Shown piece after piece: positions 44,893 through 57,667 of a stretch of DNA of 64,000 nt. A program made the translations under genes and the position numbers. Each line of letters begins with the position of its first letter. The stretch's first letter is position 1. The notes below the pieces were generated by a model. The model had not been told where the DNA came from. It did no database searches and was given only the letters and a program-made list of their open reading frames with translations. Source of the DNA: Vitrella brassicaformis (Eukaryota > Sar > Vitrellaceae); assembly GCA_001179505.1 (NCBI GenBank), contig CDMY01000405.1, positions 323,127 through 387,126 of the forward strand, read 5' to 3'.

Positions 44893-45325
44893 TGACAGAT
44901 GAGGGTGACTCCACGCCTGCTTGGGTCGAATCGGTAGATCGCGGCATTGGCAGGGTGGGGGAGGGATGCAGGAGTGCGTTGGCATTGGAAACGGGGCAAA
45001 GAGGTAAGTTGGAGGTTCAGCTTAGCTCGCAGACGAAAAGGAACTGTTTCTTGGCGAGAATTCGCGACGAGACGTGAGTTTTTTTTTTCCTTCGCTGTCG
45101 CATCTCATTCCCGCTGCGTGGCTTGCTAGGGAAGGAGGCAGCTGAAGTGTTGAAGCTGAAGTGCGGTGTCACTTGAGTGCCGCTCCGCCGATGGAGTTCT
45201 AGAACTCAAAGAAACGACTGTCAGCCCATATATCAGTCGTGGACCACTGGTCCGCCGTCACGAGGCAGCTCTGAAGTGTTGATTGGGAGGCAGTGTCACG
45301 TGAGGTGACCTACGGTGTCCCTCCG
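44893..45325. promoter_or_regulatory. Divergent 5' spacer with duplicated start-region motif and inverted repeats
   Basis: The spacer contains two degenerate direct copies of a block running from AGGCAGCT..GAAGTGTTGA through a GTGTCAC element to CCGATGGAGTT (about 45135-45200 and 45270-45336). Copy 1 encodes a 3-codon mini-ORF (ATG GAG TTC TAG, 45191-45202); copy 2 carries the proposed start of the plus-strand gene. Between them lie ACGACTG...CAGTCGT (45214-45240) and GGACCA-C-TGGTCC (45241-45253). Confidence 0.5.
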
Positions 45326-46986
45326 ATGGAGTTTCAGACGCCTCAAGGGACGCCGCAGAGGCCGCCCCGAGGTGGTGGCTTGACCCTCCAGGTGAGCATC
45401 CCATGCATGCCGCGCACGCACGCGATGTGTACCATCTGTGCCTCATGCAGGGATGATCCAGATTCTGTCCCAGGCTCCCAGCTGCCGTCCCCCCCCGCCA
45501 CCCGGTGCTCGAGATTACCCGAACCCTGGGCCAGAACTCAACCTCACACACGGTGGGCGAGGCGCATGCACACAACCTCCATGCACACATACATACCAGC
45601 CTGTCTGTGTCTGTGTGTGTGTTTGGTGCGATGCGGTTCGGTGTTGCCTGGTGTGCGCATTCACTGAACTCAGACTCGATAGAATCCCTCAAGCCTTAAG
45701 GCCATCTGCCGTGCGTCGCTGCAAGACCATGTGATTCGTGACGCCCATATCGTGTTGCTCGACGGGTACAGGAGGGAGTATTCGCTGTGGTTCCAGGAGC
45801 AGCGCCTCAAGGAGGGCGGCTCACTCAAGGAGGGCGGCTGGTACGACCTGTCATGTGGCTTCAAGGCCACCAACATGGTCCTGGGGCGCATGGCGGTGCC
45901 CAACCCGGGCTTCCACGTCGAGGGCAGGGGGCATGACCCGGCGGACCACATGCGGGGGCCGGTGGCCGTGGGCGACTGCTCCGACTACCTGAATAGGGAG
46001 ACCGACTTCCACGTCATCCGCCTGGATGAGGTATGTCTGTGAGCAGGGCAGGCAGGCGGGCAGGCAGACAGGTGTTTGAATGAACCCACCCACCATGTGC
46101 CTTGTGTTGTGCTGTGCTGTGCTGTGCTGTGTGTCAGGTACACGGTGACACGCTGGAGCAGCGCCTCGTTCACCTCTCGCGCCTCCCGTCCTCGCAGTTT
46201 GACGACCTCATCCTCAGCGTGGAGGCCGACCTAAACAAGACGGGACGGCCCCTCGACAAAACGACGCACATCATCTCGACGAAGCACCTGGGGGAGGGGC
46301 TCTTCGTCAATATGGACTCAATAGTGTCCGAGGCCGAGGAGACGCGACTGACGCTGACGGAGGGCATCACACATCGCATCCGCAGCGAGGAGGACGGCCG
46401 CAGGCTGAAGATGCACGGCTACCACAACTTCGGATACACACATACATGGCTCCTCTCTTTTGTGGGTGCGTGCGAGCGTTTCATTCATTCAGGTGTTGCC
46501 GATGAGGAGTTGGCCGGTGGCGCATATACACATCGGTGAAGAAGCTGCGAATGCTGTTCTCACCTCCCCCACATATCAAGGACAAGGGTGAGGAGGGCGA
46601 CGGTGAGGCCCCCAGCCAGCCATGCCCGCCAGCCAAGAAGGTCCCCAAGGCCCCCACCACCCACAAGAAGACCACCAAGGCCACCAAAGCCACCAAGCCC
46701 AACCACACAGCCCGACCGGTCGGTCCTCATACACCTGGTTGTCGATGACTGGTTGGTTGGTTACTCATTCAGGTCGCGTCTCAGGGCCAAGAGGAAGAAC
46801 AAGAGGAAGGCCGCCGAGGGAGTCGAAGGAGAGCGCCAGGAGCCCACCCCGCCGGCCAAGCGGTCACGCCTGCTGCAGGAGCTGGCCGACACAGAGAGCT
46901 GGCAGGTCAAGAAGGGGCGCATCGACTTTGATGGCGGATACCCACTCCGCCGCACCAGAGTGCGCGTCGCACGCCGACGCAACTGA
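45326..46986 (+). CDS. Unrecognised protein with basic, nuclear-type C-terminal tail
   Basis: Several exons. The start MEFQTPQGTPQRPP lies at 45326. The central part reads HIVLLDGYRREYSLWFQEQR, with a short internal repeat (LKEGGSLKEGG), GFKATNMVLGRMAVPNPGFH, and TLEQRLVHLSRLPSSQFDDL in a following exon. The final exons are lysine-rich with histone H1-like spacing (KKVPKAPTTHKKTTKATKAT) and bipartite NLS-like clusters (RAKRKNKRKAAEG, PPAKRSRLL), ending RVRVARRRN. The composition suggests a nuclear, nucleic acid-binding protein. The middle region might be a small beta-barrel, but I do not recognise a family. Splice borders in the last third are uncertain. It is head to head with the SF1 helicase across a 433-bp spacer. 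Confidence 0.5.
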
Positions 46987-49183
46987 CACACATCCCCCAC
47001 ACAAGTGCTGCGGGTGCCTGCGGGGCCAGGAGGAGAACTGACGAGATAGACAGACAAGAGAGAGAGAGCAGGGGGCGAGCTAGAGTAGCGGCACGCTGCT
47101 CACCATAGCGTTGCTGATGTGCTGTGTTTTCTTTCGTCTGGCCTCTGTTTGCTGAACAGCGGATCGTCTCTACCAACCGCAGCCACTTTCACGGCACCAC
47201 CCACCGGTGTCTATCACACCGACCTGACTGCCCCAGCGGTGGATGGATGGATGCTGTGGGCCCCTCTGCATGCAGCATCTATACATCAATCGCTGTCTAC
47301 GTTTTATATCCTGATGTTCCTGTGCCACCCTTGCGCATGTTAAGGCTGTGGAGGGAAATTGACACGCCTTTCTGTACGCCTCCACTCCAGCTGGGTCATC
47401 CTACTTACTGCTTGCACGCCTGTCTGTGCGTTGCGTGGGTGGCAGCTTGGTTGTTGAACTGGGACAGATTCAATGAATGTCCATTCATCGGCTGATTAAG
47501 TGAGTGAAGGCATCCAAACTTAGAACATTGAATGTGTAACAAATACACGTACCGGTCAGTCAGTCAACCACACACGCGCAAGAGGCAGGCAGGCAGGCAT
47601 CACGCAATACGCTGTCATCAGGGGGAGGGAGGGAGGGAGGGAGGGAGGAAGCGCTATTAATAACACTTAGTGATTGACCGAGAGAGACCTCTCCCTCCCT
47701 TTGGCTCATGGATGCACCCCAGTCAGTCAGTTATTCAAAAACCCACCACAGACACACACAGGGCGCATCGAAAATCGATTGAGGACCCCACTGCAGGCCA
47801 GGCAGGCAGCCAGGCTGATTGATGCGATGCGAGGATTTAGATAGATCATCCATCGTCAGTCAGTCAGTCAGTCAAAGCAGGTAAGCCAGCCCACACCACG
47901 AGGAAGGAAAAGCAAAGCATGCATGAAAAATCCACTCACAAAACACATGCAGCCAGCCCCACAGCCCTCAGTAAGCAGCCTGCCTGCCTGCCTGCCTGCC
48001 TGAGTGCACGATTTCGTGACACTCATCTCTCATCCCTCACCCCCTGTTGATTGACGCATTCACTCACACTGGACCTGTCTTGAAATGTAAAAAACACTTG
48101 CCGGCCGGCCGGCCGGCCGCATCACAGGCAGGTGGGCACGGCACCGCACGGCACCGCACGGCAGAGGTAGATGAAGGGTGTGGTGTGGGTGAAGCTCAAG
48201 GGGGCTGTCTGTCTGCACACTGATTGAAATGAATGGTCTGTCTGGGCTTCGGTGGGTGGGGGGATAGATAGTACGTGACTGGCTCCTTTTGGGAGACGCA
48301 TCTAGAGTCGTACACAAGATACAGACGCGAAGGCAGCCCACCCAACAAGCACAGTCAGTGGTCGGCTGCCTGTCTCTCTCTCTCTCTGTCTGTCTGTCTG
48401 TCTGTCTCTGTCCGTCTGTAGGGCGAGATGGCCACTCGCTCACCCATCAGTCAGTCTCGGTGGACCGCTACACCCATCGGATGATTCACATTCCCCTGTG
48501 CTCCCCCCGTGCCACCCATCCATCGCCCACACATGGTTGCATCACCATGCAAGCAAGGAGTGAGTGACACACGGTCACTACAGGAGTTTGCTACCCACGC
48601 AGATGCATAAAGCCCACCCAACATCACATCCATCCACACTCGCCGGCCAATGCCCACCATATATCGTCTGTCGTATCGCTTTACCACACGACTTCTCGGC
48701 TTCCTTGTCGTCGCTTTGACGCCTGACACGCAGGGCTGCAGCAACTCGCTTCGCTACCGAGTTGCTGAATGCCTGGCCGACAGGCATCGCAGCGCCGACA
48801 AGGTGGGAGAATCGCATTCATCAGCAACAGACCCAAACAACGCACACAGCTAAAGCCTGGCTGTCCCCTATTGACGCCCATCGATCGACACATCCACCAT
48901 CCATCCATCCCTCCATCCATCCGTCGCACATGTGCACACACCAACACACGCCACACGCCACACAGACGTAAAACCGCACCACCGACAGACACACCACCGA
49001 CACGACACGCGAAGGAAGCGCCACGCCCCAGGGGGCAAAATCTCCGCTCACTCACATCAGTGGGTGAGCGGGGGAGTCAATGAAAGGAGCTGGCCGGTCG
49101 GCCATTCCCATTGCCGTCCATCACATCAATCCTTCATGGGCAGCTAGCCATCATGGCCACCCGTCATTCATGAATGGATATCG
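46987..49183. repeat. Gene-free convergent spacer, repeat-rich
   Basis: About 2.2 kb between the basic-tail gene and the carnosine methyltransferase gene. It includes (GGGA)n near 47622-47650, several GTCAGTCAGTCAG runs, (TGCC)n near 47985, (CCGG)5 near 48099-48119, a CGGCACCGCA tandem near 48135, and (TC)n/(TCTG)n near 48375-48415. The frames found are repeat-encoded. No gene or RNA is supported. Confidence 0.65.
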
Positions 49184-51642
49184 TCATGGGTACACCGAGT
49201 TGGAGACGCCCGAGACCTCCACGCCGTTGCGCACGCCCACGAAGTACACACAGTGGTATTGAACCTGATGGATCAATGGAGGACAGATGGAGCATCACAT
49301 CAACACACACGCGACGGCAACAGACACCCAATGGCGGGGTGACGGGTGTGTGTGCCAGGCGTCGTATCGTACCTGCATCATGGATTTCTGGTTGGTGGTG
49401 TAGTAGGCGTCCCGCCGCTCCTCCTTGCGAATCTCAAAATACCGCTCAATCACTGTTTAAACCACACACACCACACACAGCAATGAATGCGCCGACCAAC
49501 CCGAGACATCCACACACACACACACATACCGGGTCTAATTTCCTCCCAGCTGAGTTCGACGGAGACCTCGTGCGGCATCTCGGCAAAATGATAGAGCAAT
49601 GGTCCGAGGTTGGCCCACACGCCGCCCTCCCTGATGGCGTTGGCGATGGTCTTGATGTACAGCAGGATGTTCTTGGCCGTGTCGATGAAGAAACACGTCA
49701 AGATGCTGTCCCACTGAGCCTTCTGAGGACTGTACACCTGCACACACACACACACACACATGCATTCTGCTGTCTGTCCTGTGTGTGTGTGTGTGCGGAT
49801 GGATGGACGGAAGGGTGGGTGTGTGGATGGATGGCTGGGTGGCTGGGGGGTGGTTGGGGGCGGTGTGGTGTGCTGTGCTGACCTCGACGAACTCTCCAGC
49901 GCACATTGAGAAGTCCTGTCCCGCCTGGATGTAGTGCGAGGGGTACAGGTCGGGCACCAGTATCATCCGCAGATGGTCGTCATGACCAAACCTGATCCAT
50001 CAAATTGATTGGGAGGGAGGGAGAGTACAACACAACACACGACACACACGCTCAGATGAGAGAGAGGTGTGTCGTGTCGCTACCCGCCTGGCTTGGCTTG
50101 CATCATTCGTTCATGCCACACACCTACGCTACGTACCTGTTGCAGGTGGACAGGCAGTAGGGCTGAATGGCGCACGACCGGGGCGCCACGCTGTAGTTGA
50201 GGATGAAATTCGATCCTATCACACACATACACAGACAGACAGACAGACAGACAGAGATAGATAGATAGACAACCGGAACAATTGTCTCTGTCTCTGTGTG
50301 GTGTGTGTGGGCGGCTACCGACCGAGCAGCATGAAGTACGAGAACTCGTTGCCCTGGCAGGCATACCCCTTGCGGATCACCTCGAAGGGCAACCGACCCA
50401 AACCAGACCCGGGACACAACACCCTACACACACAACACACACCACACCACACCACACCACACAATGGGCAGGCCGTCGTCTTTGTCTCCCGCCGTCCGTT
50501 TCTCGTGTGCCGCCAAGACCTGGGTGCTTTGCCGTGTTTGGCCACGAACTCCTGCAGTGGTAGGAATTCGTCCAGTGCGTCCAGCAGCGGGCCGTAGGCG
50601 GCGTCGCGTTCAGCCTTGCCCTCGTCGCTCCAGTCGCGCACAAACTGACGCAGAGTACTCCGCACCTGATTGAGCGACCGACCCGACCACACACATACAT
50701 ACAAACCACACAGATCAACAAGCGTGCACCGACCCACCACACGACCCACCTTGGTCATGTTCCTGGCCATGACGAGTGGCGACGGCCTCGGCCGCACACT
50801 GCGGTCCAGCCGGTCGAGCGGCGACACGTGCTGGCCATGGCCGTCCTGGGGCGGGCAGCACTCACACGCCTCGCGCTCCCTCTCCACCACATCACCCACG
50901 CCACCCTTCTCCTTGTCCTTGTCGTTACCCTTGCCCACTGGCGGGCCGGCCGGCGTCGACGGGGAGGTCGACGACTCGTGCTGTGGCTGCTCCTGATCTG
51001 GTGATGTGACGGGCGGCCCACTGGGTGGGGGGGCAGCCGGGGGGGATGCCCTGGAGGGCGGGGGCTGCCCGGCAGATGGGGGTGGGTCGCTGGGAGGGGG
51101 TGGGGGAGGCGGCGGGGCGGATGGGGTCATTGGGGTGGTGGTGTCGGTGTGGTTGGGCGTGGATATTTCCTCGCGATGCTCTGACGAAATGGCCGTGGCT
51201 GCGTCCTGTTGGCCTGGCTCCAGAAGAGGCTCCATCAGCTCTTCCTGTGTGAAACACACACGCACACACACGGGCGAATGCCTGTTGGTTGGCCTGCCTG
51301 TGTTGTGTGCGTGTGTGATCTTTTCCTTCCCACCTGGCCATCAATGGCGGGCCTGTGCGGCTGGAGGAGCAGGTCGAGGAACTGCTGGTTGACGTGGACG
51401 GCGTGTTTGATCTTCTGCACCCTCGACTCGACCTTCTCGATGAGAAGGGCCTGGTCGTCCTCGCTCACCGAGTGGAAGTGCTTCTCAATTCTGGCCACCT
51501 CCCTCATGGCGTCGAGCGTGTAGTTCTGGAAGGCGTAGCACACATTCACGAAGTGCTTGCTCTCGTCCTCCTCGCCATCGTGCGCCTCCCCGTGGGAGAG
51601 CTCGTCGTCATCGAAGTAGTCGCCCTCGCCGAGGTCACTCAT
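49184..51642 (-). CDS. CARNMT1: Carnosine N-methyltransferase homolog (N2227 family)
   Basis: About nine exons. The N-terminal acidic head MSDLGEGDYFDDDELSHGE and a helical part (FVNVCYAFQNYTLDAMREVA) resemble the CARNMT1 N-domain. After a long disordered Pro/Ser-rich insert comes VRSTLRQFVRDWSDEGKAER (human: VRSTLKQCVRDWS), then the SAM-binding VLCPGSGLGRLPFEVIRKGY and CQGNEFSYFMLLG. SNFILNYSVAP, ILVPDLYPSHYIQ, DFSMCAGEFVEVY, WDSILTCFFIDTAKNILLYI and REGGVWANLGPLLYHF follow, in the exact order of the family. The enzyme methylates carnosine to anserine in animals and a protein histidine or other dipeptide substrate elsewhere. As the organism need not make carnosine, the natural substrate is open. 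The stop lies at 49186-49184 after a short Val-rich end. The 380 bp upstream (51643-52022) hold no clear gene. Confidence 0.88.
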
Positions 51643-52022
51643 ACTGTACTGCCCTCGCTGCTCCTGCTCCTGCAGGCGACGAGAGCTCAGGAGCGCTTCA
51701 GTGACAAGCTGGCCTCACGTTGGCCTGCTGGATCTGGACCTCTGGGTGCAGCCGGGGGGAATCTCTAAGTGGAGAACCAACGAAGAGATGCGAGCTAACC
51801 ACGGCGGAAAAACAGCACGGACAATCTTACCCTTAACCACCACCAGCACGTGCGCAATGGCATGTCTGAAATGAATGGAGGAGTCCCGAGAGAAGCAACG
51901 AACAAATGAGCAAACAAACAAATGCGCAAAAGAACAAACATGTAAACCAAAAGGGAGCAATCACACGGCCAGCTTCATTTGGCAAACGCCAATTGACACG
52001 AGCACACAAACAGCACATTCGA

Positions 52023-55000
52023 TCATGCACCAGTGCCTGGTGGATCTGCTGCAGCAGGTGTGACTTGCACTTGTGGCGGCAGTGGCGGCGCCGCTCCCCA
52101 CAGCTGAAACCACCAAGGCAGGTAAGGGAACATTTGCTCCATGGCGTAGGGCGGAATGGCCGCATGCTCCGGCGGCTCCGCCCCTTCGTCCAGTGGTATC
52201 TGTGGCCGCTCGCTGATCGATGACGCCTGCTTTACTGCTGACGTGATGGTCTGCAAGAACAAACAGACGCCAAGTGCCACTGAAGAGCGTGTCTCGTCTT
52301 TGTAGTCGTCTTCTCACCTTGACTGTCTCTCCCCGCCCCAGATGGGTTGCAATATCGAGTTGCCCTCTTGCGCCAGCGGCCCCCTGCCCGCCCTCTTCCG
52401 TGCCGCCTTCGTCCTTCTGGCCTTCCTTCTTCTTGGCCGTGAACGCGAATCGAGGGAATCGCGGCACCGTGGCCATGAAGCCGGGCACGGCCGATCCACG
52501 TCTGCCGGGGAAGCCGGGGAGGGTGAGGAAGGGCTGCTGCAGCTGCAGGCCGGAGCGGCCCTCGTTTTCCTCCTCAAATTGCTCGAGCCAGCGCATAAAT
52601 AAGTGCAAAGGGACCTTCCGCACACTCTGACGGATAAGAGCAGATGGAGGCAGAGAGTGAGAGTGGGAAATGGAGACAGATGCATGAGGGCCTGACTGAC
52701 TGGCTGGCTGACCTTTTCTGTGCTGTGTAGGTCGTGCAGGTACATGGTGCGGAAGATGTCTTGGAGGACCTGTCAGCCAGCAAAGCAACGGAACACAAAA
52801 GCCGAGACTCACGCTTACAGACATGTGTTCATGTCGGTCGTTGATGGCTGTCTTGTCTCCCTCACCTCGTCGTCGAGTCTGACATTGAGGGCCTCCTTGA
52901 GACGTTTCTGGAACACCTCGGGGGTCAAATAACCCTTACCTGCACATACCACACGCGACGAGAACGGCATATTCGGAGCGGGTTTCGCCACCCGAGGCAG
53001 ACGTATGTACCTTCTCTGTCGAGGAAGCTAGCGACCCAAAGGTTGACCTGTGTCCGGTCGTAGAGCCTGCCCTTGCCCCTGAGGTCCTCGAGCACCACCA
53101 TAAGCATCTCGAACTCCGACTCGTTCAGCGATCCGCTCTTGTCCAGGTCAAACATATCAAACCTGAGTGAAGCGAGGTGAGAGACAGACAGACAGTCAGT
53201 GATTGGCCATTTTGGGATGCGGGAAGGTGTCTTTACCAGTCTTCGGCGACCGCCTTGCCCTCAGTGTTGGACAAGCCCTGTGCCAGGAGGCACTTGATCA
53301 GCTCTGTCTCACACGCAGGCAACAGAGGGAGGGAGACAGAGAGAGGCATTCGCGTGAGCAGATGGATTGCCTCTGTGTCTGTCCTATTGCCATTCATTCA
53401 CCGCACCTACCTGCTTTTTCTATGGTGCCTGACTTATCATAGTCGAACAGACGGAAGACCTTTCGGATCAGACGTTTTTGGCTCAGAGGGAGAGACTCGA
53501 AACGCTCCCTATACATGGCAAAAATCTGATCTGCGCGACCGACCGACAGATATATCCAGGTGAGAAGGCCTGACATGTGGCGTCTTTGGCTTGCTCACTT
53601 CGTTTCTCCTCTTCCCTCATCTCCTTCTTCAGCGCATACGCAAACGCCTTGGCTTTGAGCTTCAGGACGATCTTCGCCGCCCAGCGGTTCCGATAATTGA
53701 TGAACTCCTGAAGCGTCTTGTCCATCATCTGGTAGTCCTTCATGAGCTCGACTTTGCTCACGACCACCATGCGATAGATGAGGCGGGGCAGCGTATGGGC
53801 TACCCCGTAGCCGAAGGGGATGGCGCACAAAACGGCCAGGACATAGCTGATGGGTTCCTGCTTGCTCCAGTCGGTCGTCGCCACCGTTGTCAAAAACACG
53901 GCCGCAAACATGGCGCTGTACAACAAAATGATCTGCGTCAGCCGCTCAAGAAAATCTGCCCAGCAAGTCGAGAGCAGCCGTACAGATGTCTGTCTGTTCT
54001 GTTGGAGTAGTATGATTATTTCCGTCTCACTGGCTTACATGGCCCCCTTCGCCAGAACCAGAAGAGGATCTCCTGCGCCGTCGGAGTCGATGTGCCACAT
54101 AGGAAGACCCACACGGGGTTGTTGGATATCTGAAGAATCGACAGCATTCAAGAGGACACGACACGGACGTCTTCACCGAATCGCCGGAGTGTTGCCACCT
54201 CTCTCTCATCTGGTGGGAATCTCCGTGTCTCATCAATCATCTCCCTCCCTCACCTGCAGGTCTTTCTGGTACATGGGTGGAACGAGCGACACCTCCGTCC
54301 CCTCCATCGGCAGCACACTGATGCTGGCTCGCGGCCGCAGCATGGGTGTCCTGTCAATCGTTCCAGAGAACAGCGACCCGCTCTCCAGCCCCAGACCCGC
54401 AAGCAGGCTCCTGTTCCCCCGTGTGTCGCCCAGCCCCAGCCCTTCTCCTATGCGCGGCGTGGTCGACTTCTGTGTTCCCTTCCGAGACGGAGGTCGCGAC
54501 GTGTGCGGTGTCGAGTGCTCGCTCCGCGTGGCCGCTCTGCTGCTCTTGCCAGTGTTGGCGCGCTTTTCTGCTGAGTCGGTTGACCAGTGGCCACCACGAG
54601 CAAAAGCTGCCATGAAGCCCCCACCTCTCGGCTTGCTCTCCGTCTTGGGCTCTTCAGATTGCTTTTCCTCGTCGCGCTGCTTGCCCCAGGATGGGAAGAT
54701 CGCTGAATGAAGGGGCGTCTCATGGAAACGGGGCAGCTCTCTCGGAGTGAAATCGGCCTCTAGGTCCCGATCGCTGTTTCCGGGAGGGGTGCGTGCCATT
54801 CCGAGCCCATGGAGGCTCTTGGCTTTCCGTCTTGATGGGACAGGCGTCGGGCCAGGGGTGGAATGGCGTGACTTGAAGAGGCGCGCAAACACAGACGAAC
54901 GCCGCTGACTCGTGTCTGGTTCCGAGGCATCGTCAATATGGCTCTCCCAGTCCTTGTCATTCGCTGGAGCAAAAAAGTCTTCCTCGTTGAGGACACCCAC

Positions 55001-57667
55001 GGGGGACGCCTGGCTGAGGGGGGTTGTGTCTCCACTGGGGCGGGGCAGACCAGAGGGGCTCTTGCTGCCGATGTGCACGCTGTCTTGCCGATTACTGCCA
55101 ATCGTGAGGGCTGCGGCGGCTTGTGCCAGCGTGGGCGGGGCCTCCTCGCCCTTGATCATGGGTGAAGGGTCTCTCTGCCGGGACACTCGAGGCTCGGAGT
55201 GAGTGGTGCGCTGCTGAGTCCTCATATACTGGTCGAGAGACTTGGCTGCACAAGGTACACACACACACAAGCGGGAGTGCATAGGATGGTCCTGTTCTGA
55301 CTAGCCGAACCTACCCAGCGCGTCTTGTGCCAGTCTCCCGGGGAAGTAGGGCGTCTCTTCGCCCTGCTCCACGTGCGTCAGGTCGGGCTTGGGCTCAGTG
55401 AAAGCCACCGAGGTCTGCACACTCGATCCCTCCGGTGGGCTCCTGTGGCTGCGGTCCTCTTCAACGACAACACTGAGCCTTGCCCGCTCCTTGCTGCCCT
55501 TGTTTCTCCTCCCAATGCGCGACAGCCGCTGAGGTAGCCGTAAGAACCCCGAGCGCTGGCCGGCGGGGTTGCCAGGGCCATCGGGATTGGTGGGGGCTGG
55601 GATGTCGGTGACAGTGATGGTGCTGGTGCCGAGGTCACTGGTATTGTTGGTGTTGATAGTGTCATTGGCCGCCAGAGGCGGCATCGATGGCTCTTTTGGT
55701 GACGCTGGACGGGACTTGCGGGGGCGGAAAAGTGCCCGAATGCGCTGGATTACTGTCTTTTTGCCGGAGTCTCTGTCACCATCGTTGTCCGATTCGTCAG
55801 AGGCGAAGGTGCGTGTCCTCGCAATGAAAAACGCATCCTCGTCCAGAGGCTGCATCATGGGGTAAAAGGGCTGAAGCCACGGGGCCGTGGCTGCAGCAGC
55901 GTCTCCCCCCGGCTGTGGTGTGACCTCGCCCTCTTGCCTCTCCGCTTCCTCAGCCTTGGCAGCCTCGGCCGCCACCCACGGGGCAGCGCCCCACCACGGC
56001 CACCATGGCAGCCACATGCTGGACGGAGGCGGCTGCGCTTCACCCGCGCTAGGCTGCTGCTCTGGAATGGAAAACTTGATGGTCGTGTCTCGTGGCGTGG
56101 CCTGGGGCGAATCGAACTGGCCGAACATGGTGGACGCTGCGGGCGAACCGGTGTAGATGGACGGATTGATGCGCTGAGTGGCGAGCCTGCTTAGCGGGGG
56201 ACCACCCGGAACAGCCAAAGGAGGCGACATGGGCCGCGAGGGTGACATTACTGTCTCATAGGCGCCCTTGGGTGGTGGCCGTGGAGTGGCGCTCGCCTGA
56301 GTGCCGCCCCACGCTGTGGACCAGAAGGTCCTGCTGAAGTCGTTTGTGATGTTTGTGAGGGACAAGCGGACCCGATCCATCCTGTTTAGCGCAGGGATCT
56401 TCTCAAAGTCCGGCGGAGGCGGAGGAAGAATCTCGTTATAAATCAGATGCACCTTCCACAGCAGCACGTGCAGGCTGATGGCCAGGAAGCAAGACATAGC
56501 GAGAAAGAGACCATATAAAGCTGATCCCCGCAGGCCGAAGGCCGGCCTCAAAACGCAGATGGTGACAAAGACGACCAACCACGAGATTGGTGGGATCTCT
56601 ATCAGCTGGACCAGTGTCTCGGTCAGGCAGTTGACCAGATAAGTGTGAAAGGGAAATCCGACCGCCGACACGTTCTTTGGATTTTTCGCGAATGGAGAGA
56701 ATCTGGAGACACGCAGACACTGCGTGATGGGTGTTCATGCGTGCCAGCTTTCTTTGTTAGAATCTTACGGGTGAAAGAATGCATATCTCAGGCATTTGTA
56801 TTCCACATATGCCCTCAGCTCTGCTCTCTTTGCGGGCGTCAGGTTCTGCTCATTCCCTTCCTCGCTAAGCCTCTTTTGCAGCGCGCGCAAACTCTGACCT
56901 TCGGCCTTCTTGAAGAATTTCTCCGCGCGCCGCGCAAACCACATAAGGTAGCCGACCAACATTATAAAGAGAATACACACCTCGAACAGCAGGAGGTCCG
57001 CCTGCTCGAACAAATGCTGCAGCTCGGTGTCCTTCTGGAAGTAATCCTGCGATATCTCTTTCATGGCGCCAGTCGAGACGGCGATGACAAGGACCAGGCT
57101 GACGAAGCCAAGAATCGCGATTTCGGTGTAGAGAGCCTGCAGGAGACGCGCGAGAGGAATGAGGCCGGACTTGCCTTCGGACCGATTCTGCACAATCATC
57201 ATGATCTTGTGCTGCAAACACAGAGATGAACAGTAGAGGTCGTCAAGAAAGAAGAGTCACAGACCCATTCCGTCAGTCGCCTACTTGTCCGGTCTGGAAG
57301 ACCATTGACAGGAGTATAATGATGGCAAATAGTATGAGAACGGCATTGTACTCGCGCTCCTGCTGAGCGCTGTTGGAGCTGCCACCGCTCAAGCGGCGAA
57401 GAAGCCTTACGGACACGAAGAACTCGCTCAAATGGTCCACAATTGTGTGATCGTCTGAGTGCACAGACGGACGTCACGATGTATGATCTGTGTACTGGGG
57501 CGCCTTGTCCTTTGTTGGCTGCTCGTCTGCCCGCTAAAACAGCACTTACCGCTCTTTGAGGCCTCGGCAGTCGTCATTGAAGCAACACAGAGCAAGATGA
57601 TCACTGCACTCGGCGCCAATGTCCTTCCAAAGCGAGCAGGAGCCCAGAAACCATCCAACGACGACAT
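52023..57667 (-). CDS. MLO-like multi-pass membrane protein fused to C-terminal EF-hands
   Basis: About twelve exons, roughly 1,450 residues. The start at 57667 gives a signal peptide (FGRTLAPSAVIILLCVASMT). MLO-type topology follows: a first transmembrane segment (NAVLILFAIIILLSMVFQTG) and LLQALYTEIAILGFVSLVLV, which resembles the 'EKIKEELMLLGFISLLL' block. A YVEYKCLRYAFFHP loop leads into FPFHTYLVNCLTETLV and LIEIPPISWLVVFVTICVL (the fdFhkYmxRxlE...vGIs.W region). Then a long disordered insert of about 550 residues (Ser/Pro/Arg, tryptophan patches), EILFWFWRRGPFLERL (like 'FWFNRP') and the last helices (YVLAVLCAIPFGYGVAHTLP). The tail carries EF-hand loops: FDYDKSGTIEKA (loop continues across an intron) and FDLDKSGSLNESEFEML, in a calmodulin-like LIRKVFRLFDYD context. 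MLO proteins are Ca2+ channels that bind calmodulin; here the sensor is in cis. The MLO assignment is by block similarity. Confidence 0.65.
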
